A stretch of 64,000 nt of DNA from Yersinia similis (GTDB lineage: Bacteria > Pseudomonadota > Gammaproteobacteria > Enterobacterales > Enterobacteriaceae): positions 62,001-126,000 of the forward strand of contig NZ_CGBP01000005.1 in NCBI RefSeq assembly GCF_001053095.1. The letters run 5' to 3'. How positions within the stretch are numbered: position 1 is the first letter of the stretch; each line of letters begins with the position of its first letter. A program made the translations under genes and the position numbers. This document shows positions 49,601 through 57,592 of this stretch, piece after piece. The notes below the pieces were generated by a model. The model ran no database searches and was not told the origin of the DNA. It saw only the letters and a program-made list of their open reading frames with translations.

Positions 49601-50226
49601 ATGACATCGGTTTTGGCGGTTTGGACCATGTCCTGAGCCTGACAGAAAACGTCAATGTTCTGGTACTGGACACCCAGTGCTATTCCAATACCGGTGGCCA
49701 GCAATCCAAGGCCACTCCCCTTGGGGCGGTCACCAAATTTGGTGAGCACGGTAAACGCAAAGCGCGCAAAGATTTGGGTGTCAGTATGATGATGTATGGC
49801 CACGTCTATGTGGCACAGATCTCTATTGGGGCACAGCTAAATCAGACAGTGAAAGCCATTCAGGAAGCGGAAGCTTATCCCGGCCCGTCACTGATTATTG
49901 CTTACAGCCCTTGTGAGGAACACGGTTACGATTTGGCATACAGCCATGACCAAATGAAGCAATTGACGGCCACCGGTTTCTGGCCATTGTATCGCTTTGA
50001 CCCGCGCCGCGCCGATGAAGGCAAAACCGCGTTAGCACTGGATTCACGCCCACCGGGCAGTGATTTGACCACCACACTGCTCAATGAGCAACGTTTCCGC
50101 CGGTTAAACACGCAAGAACCCGCCGTTGCTGCCCAGTTATATGCCGAGGCTGAAAAAGATCTAAAAAAACGCTATGACTTCTTGAGTTTACTCGCAGGCA
50201 AAACAGAAAAAATGCCTTCGGAATAA
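46693..50226 (+). CDS. nifJ: Pyruvate:flavodoxin/ferredoxin oxidoreductase
   Basis: 1177 residues, one chain with all domains. The start MITTDGNSAVASVAYRASE matches E. coli YdbK. An N-terminal TPP pyrimidine domain contains YPITPSS. Two 4Fe-4S ferredoxin motifs lie near residues 695-760 (CTQCNHCVAACP and CTGCNLCYEVCP). A further cluster ligand set starts SGACSGCGETPY, and the TPP diphosphate motif is GGDGWAYDIGFGG. It oxidises pyruvate with CoA to acetyl-CoA and CO2, passing electrons to flavodoxin or ferredoxin. It is oxygen-sensitive and used in anaerobic or oxidative-stress conditions. A terminator follows. Confidence 0.96.
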   Translation: MITTDGNSAVASVAYRASEVIAIYPITPSSTMAEQADAWSGDGKVNIWGDVPRVVEMQSEGGAIATVHGALQTGALSTSFTSSQGLLLMIPTLYKLAGELTPFVLHVAARTIATHALSIFGDHSDVMAVRQTGCAMLCASSVQEAQDFALISQISTLNSRIPFIHFFDGFRTSHEINKIDPLSDETLRQLLPQAGINAHRSRALSPDHPVVRGTSANPDTYFQSREATNPWYNSTYQHVADAMQAFAEATGREYKPFEYYGHPQADRIIILMGSAIGTCEEVIDTLLTRGEKVGVLKVRLFRPFSAQHLLALLPVSVSKIAVLDRTKEPGALAEPLYLDVMTALAEAYSRGDRDRLPKVIGGRYGLSSKEFGPHCVLAIFRELSLDLPRPRFTVGIFDDVTGLSLPLSDEKIESRATLEALFYGLGSDGSVSATKNNIKIIGNSTALYAQGYFVYDSKKAGGLTVSHLRVSQTPINSAYLVSHADFVGCHQLQFIDIYQMAERLKPGGVFLLNTPFSVDEMWQRLPQDVQAVLHQRHARLFVINAAKIARECKLGARINTVMQMAFFHLTQILPTAMAQEQLRAAIERSYSNKGAEIVTRNWQALDATLEALIEIPLQPINENSPVRPPIVSDQAPNFVKTVTATMLAGLGDTLPVSAFPPDGTWPVGTTQWEKRNIAENIPIWQPDLCTQCNHCVAACPHSAIRAKVVQPEAMAGAPDSLQSLDVKARDMRGQKYVLQVAPEDCTGCNLCYEVCPAKDRQHPEIKAINMWPRLEHRAAEKAHYDFFLKLPEIDKTQMERIDIRTSQLISPLFEYSGACSGCGETPYIKLLTQLYGDRLLIANATGCSSIYGGNLPTTPYTTNADGRGPAWANSLFEDNAEFGLGFRLTVDQHHKRVTRLIQQLAPQLPNELVNQLINQEPPPEERRRQVSQLRQLLREIPGNDAQQLATDADYLVDKSIWLIGGDGWAYDIGFGGLDHVLSLTENVNVLVLDTQCYSNTGGQQSKATPLGAVTKFGEHGKRKARKDLGVSMMMYGHVYVAQISIGAQLNQTVKAIQEAEAYPGPSLIIAYSPCEEHGYDLAYSHDQMKQLTATGFWPLYRFDPRRADEGKTALALDSRPPGSDLTTTLLNEQRFRRLNTQEPAVAAQLYAEAEKDLKKRYDFLSLLAGKTEKMPSE

Positions 50227-50259
50227 ACCGTACTATCGTTTACCCCGTTCAATTCACTG

Positions 50260-50291
50260 AGCCAGTTAGCTAAACCGCTGACTGGCTTTTT
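50260..50291 (+). terminator. nifJ terminator
   Basis: Arms AGCCAGT (50260-50266) and ACTGGCT (50281-50287) followed by TTTT, 34 bases after the stop. Confidence 0.8.
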
Positions 50292-50324
50292 CTATTATCT
50301 TGATTTTTCTATTATCTTGATTTT
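50291..50324. repeat. 17-base tandem repeat, two copies
   Basis: Two exact copies of TCTATTATCTTGATTTT, immediately after the nifJ terminator. Confidence 0.85.
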
Positions 50325-50510
50325 TTTATATTCTTGTTTTTAGCTTAAACGCTGTGTCGGCGCGTACAAAAGTGGTTTTTAGAGAAAGCAGGCTGCACAG
50401 ATGTTGTCACAACAGTGGCCTTCTATCGGGCATTGCTTGAGTGCTATTATAAGGAACATAGGTCACAACCGCCCCCATTATGCCCCTAACTGAATATGAG
50501 TTACGAATAA

Positions 50511-51452
50511 ATGCTAGAAAAACAATCGGTTAATCAAAAAGAACAGTACAGTTTTAACAAACTGCAAAAACGGTTGCGGCGCAATGTCGGCCAGGCTATC
50601 GCCGATTTCAATATGATCGAAGAAGGTGACCGTGTGATGGTTTGCCTGTCTGGCGGTAAAGACAGCTACACCATGCTAGATATTTTGCAAAGTCTGCAAA
50701 AAAGTGCCCCCATCAATTTCTCGTTGATCGCAGTTAATCTGGATCAGAAACAACCCGGTTTTCCGGAAGATATCCTGCCGGCCTATTTAGATAAACAGGG
50801 GGTGGAATACAAAATTGTAGAAGAGAATACCTACGGGATCGTAAAAAAGATTATTCCTGAAGGTAAAACAACCTGCTCTCTGTGTTCCCGGCTGCGCCGT
50901 GGTATTTTATACCGCACAGCCACTGAACTGGGAGCGACAAAAATAGCGCTTGGTCATCACCGCGATGATATTCTACAAACACTCTTTTTGAATATGTTCT
51001 ATGGCGGCAAACTGAAAGGTATGCCACCTAAATTAATGAGTGATGATGGCAAACATATTGTCATCCGCCCTCTGGCCTACTGCCGTGAAAAAGATATTGA
51101 GCGTTTTGCCGTTGCCAGAGAGTACCCGATTATCCCATGTAACTTATGCGGCTCACAGCCAAACCTGCAACGTCAAGTCATAAAAGATATGCTACGTGAC
51201 TGGGATAAACAGTATCCAGGCCGTATCGAGACCATGTTCAGTGCGATGCAAAATGTGGTGCCATCACATTTAAATGATCATAAGTTATTTGATTTCAAAA
51301 GTATTACTCATGACAGCGACATTATTGATGGCGGCGATTTAGCCTTTGATCGGGAAGAGTTGCCACTGAACCCGGTCGGTTGGCAGCCAGAAGATGACGA
51401 AGACACAGAAAAACGGCAACCAGTACGCCTTGAGGTGCTGGAAATTAAATAG
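50511..51452 (+). CDS. ttcA: tRNA-cytidine(32) 2-sulfurtransferase
   Basis: 313 residues. The PP-loop ATP pyrophosphatase motif SGGKDSYTM lies near residue 47. The Cys pair in [10 protein letters not shown] binds the [4Fe-4S] cluster, with the other pair in PCNLCGSQ. TtcA thiolates cytidine 32 of certain tRNAs. It is cytoplasmic and close in length to E. coli TtcA (311). ttcA and zntB are near neighbours in E. coli too; here they are convergent, with FnrS between. Confidence 0.96.
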   Translation: MLEKQSVNQKEQYSFNKLQKRLRRNVGQAIADFNMIEEGDRVMVCLSGGKDSYTMLDILQSLQKSAPINFSLIAVNLDQKQPGFPEDILPAYLDKQGVEYKIVEENTYGIVKKIIPEGKTTCSLCSRLRRGILYRTATELGATKIALGHHRDDILQTLFLNMFYGGKLKGMPPKLMSDDGKHIVIRPLAYCREKDIERFAVAREYPIIPCNLCGSQPNLQRQVIKDMLRDWDKQYPGRIETMFSAMQNVVPSHLNDHKLFDFKSITHDSDIIDGGDLAFDREELPLNPVGWQPEDDEDTEKRQPVRLEVLEIK

Positions 51453-51538
51453 GCGGCTAATCAGTCCAGCCTCGTTCCGTTTATGACATGGAATGAGGCG
51501 CATTATTTGCTCTTCCCTGCACGACTCTTTTTATGCAT

Positions 51539-51661
51539 AAAAAAATGCCGATGTTATTTCAACATCGGCACCGTAACAATTAAATGCTATGCAGTAATTC
51601 AAAATAAAAGTATTACAAATATGGAGCGCAACGCCCATCGCTTGACGTTGCATTCACCTGC
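51539..51661 (-). ncRNA. fnrS: FnrS small regulatory RNA
   Basis: Read on the minus strand from 51661, the RNA starts GCAGGTGAATGCAACG and continues with GATGGGCGTTGCGCTCCATA and TTTTGAATTACTGCATAG, the conserved body of E. coli FnrS. It ends in a hairpin with arms TGCCGATGTT/AACATCGGCA and seven U. The length of 123 matches the E. coli RNA (about 122). FnrS is an Hfq-dependent RNA induced without oxygen that represses aerobic-metabolism and oxidative-stress mRNAs. An FNR site is centred 41.5 bases upstream of the start and a CATGAT -10 box fits. Middle and loop sequences differ from E. coli. Confidence 0.92.
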
Positions 51662-51695
51662 AAAATAATCATGCCTGAGCTACAATAACAAATTC

Positions 51696-51709
51696 TTGAT
51701 GTGGCTCAA
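51696..51709 (-). promoter_or_regulatory. FNR site of the fnrS promoter
   Basis: Minus strand TTGAGCCACATCAA, nine of ten consensus positions for TTGAT-N4-ATCAA. The centre is 41.5 bases before the predicted FnrS start, the class II activator position. Confidence 0.85.
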
Positions 51710-51767
51710 TTTTTCGGTGATTAATTCCACCATGCACGCCCTATTTTCTTAGGTTACGTTCAGTCAA

Positions 51768-52781
51768 CTAAAGCCATTTACTGCGTTTTAACCACCAGGC
51801 AACACTCAATACCAGAACCACCAACATCATACAAAATATGGCGAAACCGAAGGCATCGGTATTGCCGGGTATGCCTCCCAGGTTGACGCCAAATAACCCA
51901 GTCAGAAATGTTGTCGGTAAAAACACCATGGCCAAGAGTGACATGGTATAGGTACGTCGGTTCATGGCATCAGCCATTAATGAACTTATCTCATCAGATA
52001 AAACTGCTGTCCGGGCAATACTGCCATCCAGATCTTCTAAACCACGGCCTAAACGCTCCGAGATTTCCTGCATCCGCCGGCGGTCATCGTCATTCATCCA
52101 AGGTAAACGCTCGCTCGCCAGCCGGGAAAAGGCATCTCGCTGTGGGGCCATATATCTTCGTAATACAATCAGTTGTTTACGTAACAATGCCATTTGTCCA
52201 CGCGGTGGAACTTTTTGCTCCATCAAATCATCTTCCAAATCAATGATTTTATCGTGCAAGTCTTCAATAAATTCGCTGGTGTGATCCGTCAGTCCATCAA
52301 CAATATCAACCAACCAATGACCACTACCTGTTGGTCCTGTGCCACTTTGTAAATCGTTTAATACGTTATCGATGGAATACACTTTGCGATGACGGGTTGA
52401 GACAATTAATTTATCCGTCATATAAACCCGTATAGTGACCAACTGGTCTGGGCGGGCATCATTATTAAAGTTGATACCCCGTAGCGTTATCATCGTGCCA
52501 TCGCCCAAACGGGTAATTTTAGGGCGCATACTCTCGCCTGCGAGTCCGTCGCGCACAACCTCAGGTAATAAAGGCGTATTTTGTAGCCATTCCGCACTCT
52601 CTGGATAGGTATAATCCAAATGTAACCAACAAGGCTGCGTAGCACTGGCTACCACATCGACACTGATGGCTGTCATCCCACCTTTGCCATCAAGCTGATA
52701 AGCATAGACTGCATCAGAGACTTGAAGCGCTTTCCCTTCGACTACATCCACAACAGCATCCTCTTGTTTAACATTCATCAT
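51768..52781 (-). CDS. zntB: Zinc transport protein ZntB (CorA/MIT family)
   Basis: 337 residues. A long cytoplasmic N-terminal funnel (about 1-270) with the segments [12 protein letters not shown] and [22 protein letters not shown] is followed by two C-terminal membrane helices. The first is preceded by the metal-ion-transport signature FGVNLGG, the GxN motif being GVN as in ZntB. The homopentamer moves zinc, probably inward with protons. ATGATG at the start leaves two possible Met residues. FnrS lies 107 bases beyond its stop in the same direction. Confidence 0.95.
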   Translation of the reverse strand: MMNVKQEDAVVDVVEGKALQVSDAVYAYQLDGKGGMTAISVDVVASATQPCWLHLDYTYPESAEWLQNTPLLPEVVRDGLAGESMRPKITRLGDGTMITLRGINFNNDARPDQLVTIRVYMTDKLIVSTRHRKVYSIDNVLNDLQSGTGPTGSGHWLVDIVDGLTDHTSEFIEDLHDKIIDLEDDLMEQKVPPRGQMALLRKQLIVLRRYMAPQRDAFSRLASERLPWMNDDDRRRMQEISERLGRGLEDLDGSIARTAVLSDEISSLMADAMNRRTYTMSLLAMVFLPTTFLTGLFGVNLGGIPGNTDAFGFAIFCMMLVVLVLSVAWWLKRSKWL

Positions 52782-52937
52782 GCAATTAGCTCAGTGTAGC
52801 GCTAGCAACCCGATCTTTAAAGGTAGTGAGCCAAGGATAACCCTGGGTGGCGTTATAAAATATTCGCTGATGTTGACGAAACAAGGGCAAGCCAAGGCGC
52901 GAAAATAATCATGAAGAAAGGATAAGAAAAAATGCAA

Positions 52938-52957
52938 AGGCGGATTGAAATCCGCCT
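52938..52957 (-). terminator. mppA terminator
   Basis: Arms AGGCGGAT (52938-52945) and ATCCGCCT (52950-52957), loop TGAA, with a T-rich stretch on the minus strand. It lies about 36 bases beyond the mppA stop. Confidence 0.8.
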
Positions 52958-52992
52958 CTGTTAATTATTTAAAAATAATAAATCTATAGCTA

Positions 52993-54609
52993 TCAGTGCT
53001 TAATAATATATAAATTCTGACTGTAAGCAACATCTTCTGGATTGGTTATCGGATAACCTTTCACCCAGGGTTTAATTAAGCGGCCATTAGTAAATTGATA
53101 TATTGGTGCGATAGGGACCTGTTCCGCAATAATTTGCTCTGCTTTATTATAATCAGCATTCAGTGCTTTAGCGTTCGTCTGCTTACCCGCATCGGCCAGT
53201 AAACGATCGTAATCAGCATTATTGAATTTGGCAATATTCCCGCTATGCCTCGATGTTAATAACGACAAGAAAGTTGACGGTTCATTATAATCACCTATCC
53301 ATGATGCTCGTACGACATCAAAATTACCGGTATTACGGCTATCAATATAGGTTTTCCATTCTTGATTGACCATTTTCACATCAATACCCAGTGTCTTTTT
53401 CCACATCGATGCGATAGCAATAGCCAACTTTTGATTATTATCGGAGGTGTTATACAGCAAGGTTAATGTTAACGGTTTATCTGGGCCATAGCCCGCAGCA
53501 TGCAGCAAAGCTTTGGCTTGAGCATTTAACTCATCTTGGCTCTGTTGCTGCAATAAACTCGCCGCCGGTTCATAGCCTGCAGTGACATCTGGGGTAAAGT
53601 GATAAGCGGGTTTTTCTCCGGTACCTAATACCTTCTCAGCAATAATTTTGCGATCTATCGCATAGGATAATGCTTTACGTACCCTAACATCATTGGTCGG
53701 CGCGCGTTGAGTATTAAAAGCATAATAATAAGTCCCTAACTGATCCGGGGTATAAACTTGATCAGAAATATCCTTTAACAGTTTTTGATACAAATTCTTC
53801 GGGAATGATTCCGTAATATCAACATCCCCTGCCAGATAGCGTTTGGTGGCATTCGCTTCTTGGCTAATAGGAACAAAGGTTACTTTGGTCAGAACAGTAC
53901 GGCCATGATCCCAGTAATACTCATTGGGAACAAACACTAACTTTTCATTAACGACTCGATCTTGTAATTTAAATGCACCATTACCGACCAAATTACCGAC
54001 CTTAGTCCAATTGTTACCATATTTTTCAATAACAGATTGTGGCACGGGGAATAAACTGAAATTTGCGGTCAGGCTTGGAAAATAAGGAACGGGTTTGCTG
54101 AGTTTAACTTTCAGGGTGTAATTATCAATAGCGCTCACACCCAACGCTTCCGGTGGAATTTTACCGGAAATAATCTGTTGTGCATTCTCCATCCCAGCCA
54201 GTTCTGCAAACCAGGCAAACGGAGACAAACTTTTAGGATCGACCAAGCGACGCCAGCTGTAGACAAAATCTTGCGCAGTGACAGGCTCGCCATTAGACCA
54301 TTTCGCATCTTTACGTAAGGTGAAGATATAGGTTTGGTTATCTGCTGTTTTCCAGCTCAATGCGACACCGGGAATAGGCTGCCCATGGGCATCTTGATTA
54401 ACCAGACCTTCAAACAGATCCCGTACCACCTGAGCCTCTATCAACCCAACGGCTTTCATTGGATCCAGCGATGCTGGCTCATCTTTAATATGCCGAACAA
54501 TTTCTTGTTTTTCAGCCAATACCGTTCCAGGAGGTACCTCAGCCGCATTTGCCGCTCCCAGTACTGAACCGACTACTACGGCACATAATGCATAACGAAA
54601 ATAGTGCAT
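52993..54609 (-). CDS. mppA: Periplasmic murein tripeptide-binding protein MppA
   Basis: 538 residues, an SBP_bac_5 solute-binding protein. A signal peptide ends GAANA with the mature start EVPPGTVLAEKQEIVRHI, and the body (EPASLDPMKAVG, GNGAFKLQDRVVNEKL, GDVDITESFPKNLYQKLLKDI) matches E. coli MppA rather than OppA. It binds L-Ala-gamma-D-Glu-mDap and delivers it to the Opp permease for recycling. No transporter genes are adjacent. mpaA and ycjG, which process the imported peptide, lie close by. Confidence 0.93.
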   Translation of the reverse strand: MHYFRYALCAVVVGSVLGAANAAEVPPGTVLAEKQEIVRHIKDEPASLDPMKAVGLIEAQVVRDLFEGLVNQDAHGQPIPGVALSWKTADNQTYIFTLRKDAKWSNGEPVTAQDFVYSWRRLVDPKSLSPFAWFAELAGMENAQQIISGKIPPEALGVSAIDNYTLKVKLSKPVPYFPSLTANFSLFPVPQSVIEKYGNNWTKVGNLVGNGAFKLQDRVVNEKLVFVPNEYYWDHGRTVLTKVTFVPISQEANATKRYLAGDVDITESFPKNLYQKLLKDISDQVYTPDQLGTYYYAFNTQRAPTNDVRVRKALSYAIDRKIIAEKVLGTGEKPAYHFTPDVTAGYEPAASLLQQQSQDELNAQAKALLHAAGYGPDKPLTLTLLYNTSDNNQKLAIAIASMWKKTLGIDVKMVNQEWKTYIDSRNTGNFDVVRASWIGDYNEPSTFLSLLTSRHSGNIAKFNNADYDRLLADAGKQTNAKALNADYNKAEQIIAEQVPIAPIYQFTNGRLIKPWVKGYPITNPEDVAYSQNLYIIKH

Positions 54610-55048
54610 AATCGATAACCTTATCGTTGTTGTTCCATATCAGCGAAAGTAGATTCTCAATACCCAGCATGCTGGCCAACACACCACGTAGGCAATACTC
54701 AGGCCAGTCCTTAGGTCCATCATTCTCATAAATTTAACGCATCATTATTTTCAAATCTATTTATTTATGGCAAATCAAGTTACATATATTTAACATCAAA
54801 GCAGCCCAATGAGAAAGACATAAACCAGTAGATTAGATGCCGTCGTGACGACGATAAATTCGTACAATCTTCCTGCTTCAGCCTATTGGTTATCGAATTT
54901 TATCTGTCAGTTCTTCGAGCTAATCTGTCGGTTCTTCGAACCAATAAAATTATCGTGCCGTTCCCCATTCATGTTAACAATTTGAATGATGATAAACTAA
55001 GTGATAATTTCTTACTTACTGAATCTGAATAGTGGCACTATAAACACC
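54610..55048. other. Divergent promoter region mppA / mpaA
   Basis: 439 bases with both promoters. Bases 54903-54923 and 54924-54944 are two imperfect 21-base direct repeats starting TCTGTC(A/G)GTTCTTCGA. The E. coli genes ycjY and ycjZ that lie here are absent. No other gene was seen. Confidence 0.6.
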
Positions 55049-55756
55049 ATGAATGTTCTTCGCCCCCGCTCTGCACGCGGTAATGTTATCGTTTCAGGCC
55101 AACAATACGGTCAATCTCTGCTGGGCAGCCCGCTACTTTACTTCCCTGCTTCCACACCTTCGGTGAATACTGGCTTGATTATCGCAGGGACTCATGGTGA
55201 TGAAACTGCCGCGGTTGTTGCGTTATCCTGTGCTTTACGCAGCCTCTCAGCGCAACAACAACGCCACCATGTGGTATTGGCGGTGAATCCTGATGGCTGC
55301 CAGTTAGGGCTACGGGCGAATGCCAATGGTGTCGACCTTAATCGTAATTTTCCAGCCCAAAACTGGCAATCGGGCGATACTGTCTATCGTTGGAATAGTG
55401 CGGCAAATGCTCGTGACGTGGTGTTATCAACAGGTGAACAGGCAGGTTCTGAGCCAGAAACTCAAGCTCTATGCGCATTAATCGCCCAGTTATCACCAAG
55501 TTGGGTGGTTTCGTTTCATGAGCCGTTAGCCTGCATTGAAGATCCCCAATGTTCAGCATTAGGTACCCGGCTGGCAGAGCAATTTGAACTCCCGTTGGTC
55601 ACCAGTGTAGGTTATGCCACGCTTGGTTCTTTCGGCAGTTGGTGTGCAGACCGTGATTTGCCGTGTATTACTGCGGAATTACCGCCAATTTCATCTGATG
55701 CCGCCAGCGAATGTTATCTGGCGGCTTTCATTGATTTACTGACGTTGGCGGATTAA
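55049..55756 (+). CDS. mpaA: Murein peptide amidase A (M14 family)
   Basis: 235 residues from ATG 55049, where the N-terminal RPRSARG aligns with E. coli MpaA; an earlier in-frame start at 55001 adds 16 doubtful residues. Zinc ligands are seen in AGTHGDE (His and Glu) and the later SFHEPLACIEDP (His); the substrate-binding VNPDGCQLGLRANANGVDLNRNFP is typical of M14. It cleaves the gamma-D-Glu-mDap bond of murein tripeptide in the cytoplasm. It is convergent with ycjG, 23 bases apart. Confidence 0.94.
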   Translation: MNVLRPRSARGNVIVSGQQYGQSLLGSPLLYFPASTPSVNTGLIIAGTHGDETAAVVALSCALRSLSAQQQRHHVVLAVNPDGCQLGLRANANGVDLNRNFPAQNWQSGDTVYRWNSAANARDVVLSTGEQAGSEPETQALCALIAQLSPSWVVSFHEPLACIEDPQCSALGTRLAEQFELPLVTSVGYATLGSFGSWCADRDLPCITAELPPISSDAASECYLAAFIDLLTLAD

Positions 55757-55779
55757 GCCGACAAATCTATCGCGCTAGT

Positions 55780-56754
55780 CTATCGTGCCAGTAGGTCTAT
55801 GGTACCAGTAGAAAAATGCAGTCCCTCCTCTACGTCATTTACCAACCAGGTCGGGCCATCTAAATCAATAAAACGAGCCCCCGGAGCTAAGGGCAGTGCC
55901 GCGCGGATGGCACGAGAGGTACACAGCATACAGCCGAGCATAATGGCAAACCCCATCGATTTAGCCTGTTCAGCCAGCAACAGTGCCTCGGTCAGCCCAC
56001 CACTTTTATCCAGTTTGATGTTTACCATATCATAGCGACCCACCAAACCCGCTAAATCAGCCCGCGTGTGACAGCTTTCATCCGCACAGATGGGTAATGG
56101 ATGGATGAAGTTCTGTAAACTACTGTCTTCTCCTGCGGGTAATGGCTGTTCTAACATCACCACCCCCAAGTCAGCAAGTAATTGGCAACGCGCTGCCAGC
56201 CCTTCAGGCTGCCAAGCCTCATTAGCATCAACGATTAATGTTACCTCTGGCACCACACTGCGTATCGCAACCAAGCGTTCGGCGATCAGGTGCTCATCAA
56301 GTTTGACTTTCAACAAGTGGGCCCCAAGCTGCACCAATGCTTTGGCTCTGCATGCCATGGCTTCCGGGGTGCCAATACTGACAGTCTGAGCCATGGCAAC
56401 TGTTTCAACTGCCGTTATCTGGCTTCGCTGCCATAAACTTTGCCGATGTTGCAAACACTCCAGTTGCCATAACGCAGAATCGACGGCATTCCTCGCCGCT
56501 CCAGCCGATAACAGTGGCTGTAAGGCTTCCCGCGAGATGCCATGCTCAATAGCATCAGCCACCAAAGCGAGCTGTGCCATCACCGAAGATTCACTTTCTC
56601 CATAATGCGGGTATGGAGTACATTCACCGAATGCATGAATACCGTTCTCCTCAATTTCAACAACGATAACTTTAGCTTCAGTGCGGCTGCCACGGGAAAT
56701 GACAAACGTGGAGTGAAGAGGCCAGGCCTCTGGGTAAAAACGCACTGTTCTCAT
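55780..56754 (-). CDS. ycjG: L-Ala-D/L-Glu epimerase
   Basis: 324 residues from ATG 56754, which has AAGGAG 4 bases upstream and where MRTVRFYPEAWPLH aligns with E. coli YcjG. An enolase-superfamily barrel: the catalytic Lys pair in KVKLD, the metal ligands in VDANEAW, MLEQPLP and CADES, and the second Lys in NIKLDKSGG. It epimerises L-Ala-D-Glu from recycled murein peptide into L-Ala-L-Glu. Together with mppA and mpaA it makes a compact recycling locus, though on opposite strands. It is divergent from tpx. Confidence 0.94.
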   Translation of the reverse strand: MRTVRFYPEAWPLHSTFVISRGSRTEAKVIVVEIEENGIHAFGECTPYPHYGESESSVMAQLALVADAIEHGISREALQPLLSAGAARNAVDSALWQLECLQHRQSLWQRSQITAVETVAMAQTVSIGTPEAMACRAKALVQLGAHLLKVKLDEHLIAERLVAIRSVVPEVTLIVDANEAWQPEGLAARCQLLADLGVVMLEQPLPAGEDSSLQNFIHPLPICADESCHTRADLAGLVGRYDMVNIKLDKSGGLTEALLLAEQAKSMGFAIMLGCMLCTSRAIRAALPLAPGARFIDLDGPTWLVNDVEEGLHFSTGTIDLLAR

Positions 56755-56918
56755 TATCGCTCCTTGGCAGAATGCAACTTTAGCTTTTAGGTATGAGACC
56801 CTCATACGTCTATCCGTTAAGTTTTTAAACGGGCTTTTTAGCGAATTTTCTATATCCAAGCCGCTGTTGTTATCTTAAACTGAAATTCGTGTTACACATC
56901 TGTAAAAGGGACCTAATA

Positions 56919-57422
56919 ATGACACAGACCGTACATTTCCAAGGCAATCCAGTTTCTGTCGCAGGTAAACTGCCACAAACCGGTGATAAAGCGAAAGACT
57001 TCACTTTGGTAGCAAAAGATTTATCTGACGTTGCCCTGAGCAGCTTTGCTGGCAAACGCAAAGTCCTGAATATCTTCCCAAGTATTGATACCGGCGTTTG
57101 CGCCACCTCTGTACGTAAGTTCAATCAACTGGCTGGCGAACTTGAGAACACAGTCGTGCTTTGTATCTCCTCTGACCTGCCCTTTGCTCAATCACGTTTT
57201 TGCGGGGCTGAAGGTCTGAGTAACGTCATCACGCTGTCAACTCTGCGCGGCGCTGATTTTAAACAAGCTTACGGTGTGGCAATTACTGAAGGCCCTCTGG
57301 CAGGTTTGACCGCGCGCGCTGTTGTCGTACTGGATGGCCAAGACAACGTCATTTATAGCGAACTGGTTAACGAAATCACTACCGAACCAAACTACGATGC
57401 CGCGCTGGCTGCACTGAAATAA
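56919..57422 (+). CDS. tpx: Thiol peroxidase Tpx
   Basis: 167 residues from ATG 56919 (AAGGG upstream). An atypical 2-Cys peroxiredoxin: peroxidatic Cys61 in [11 protein letters not shown] and resolving Cys95 in SRFCGAEGL, both conserved. It reduces alkyl and lipid hydroperoxides in the periplasm or cytoplasm using thioredoxin. Its place next to tyrR and ycjG is as in E. coli. It is followed by short repeats and a terminator. Confidence 0.97.
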   Translation: MTQTVHFQGNPVSVAGKLPQTGDKAKDFTLVAKDLSDVALSSFAGKRKVLNIFPSIDTGVCATSVRKFNQLAGELENTVVLCISSDLPFAQSRFCGAEGLSNVITLSTLRGADFKQAYGVAITEGPLAGLTARAVVVLDGQDNVIYSELVNEITTEPNYDAALAALK

Positions 57423-57519
57423 ACAAGTATCACCACCCAGCATTAATCAATGCCATACAGTAATCAATGCTGGGTAATAATCAGTATTGTATAGTAATCA
57501 GTACTGTATAGTGACTCAA

Positions 57520-57552
57520 AACGGCTGCCCCACTCGGGTACAGCCGTTTTTT
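57520..57552 (+). terminator. tpx terminator
   Basis: Arms AACGGCTG (57520-57527) and CAGCCGTT (57541-57548) with inner CCC/GGG pairing, then TTTT. It may serve tyrR as well, because A residues precede it. Confidence 0.85.
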
Positions 57553-57592
57553 ATTACTCTTTTTTATGTTTGATTACTGGTCGTTTTACGCC

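Noticed and set aside
51483..51668. 61-codon plus-strand frame after ttcA
   Set aside because: It is antisense to FnrS and has no ribosome site.
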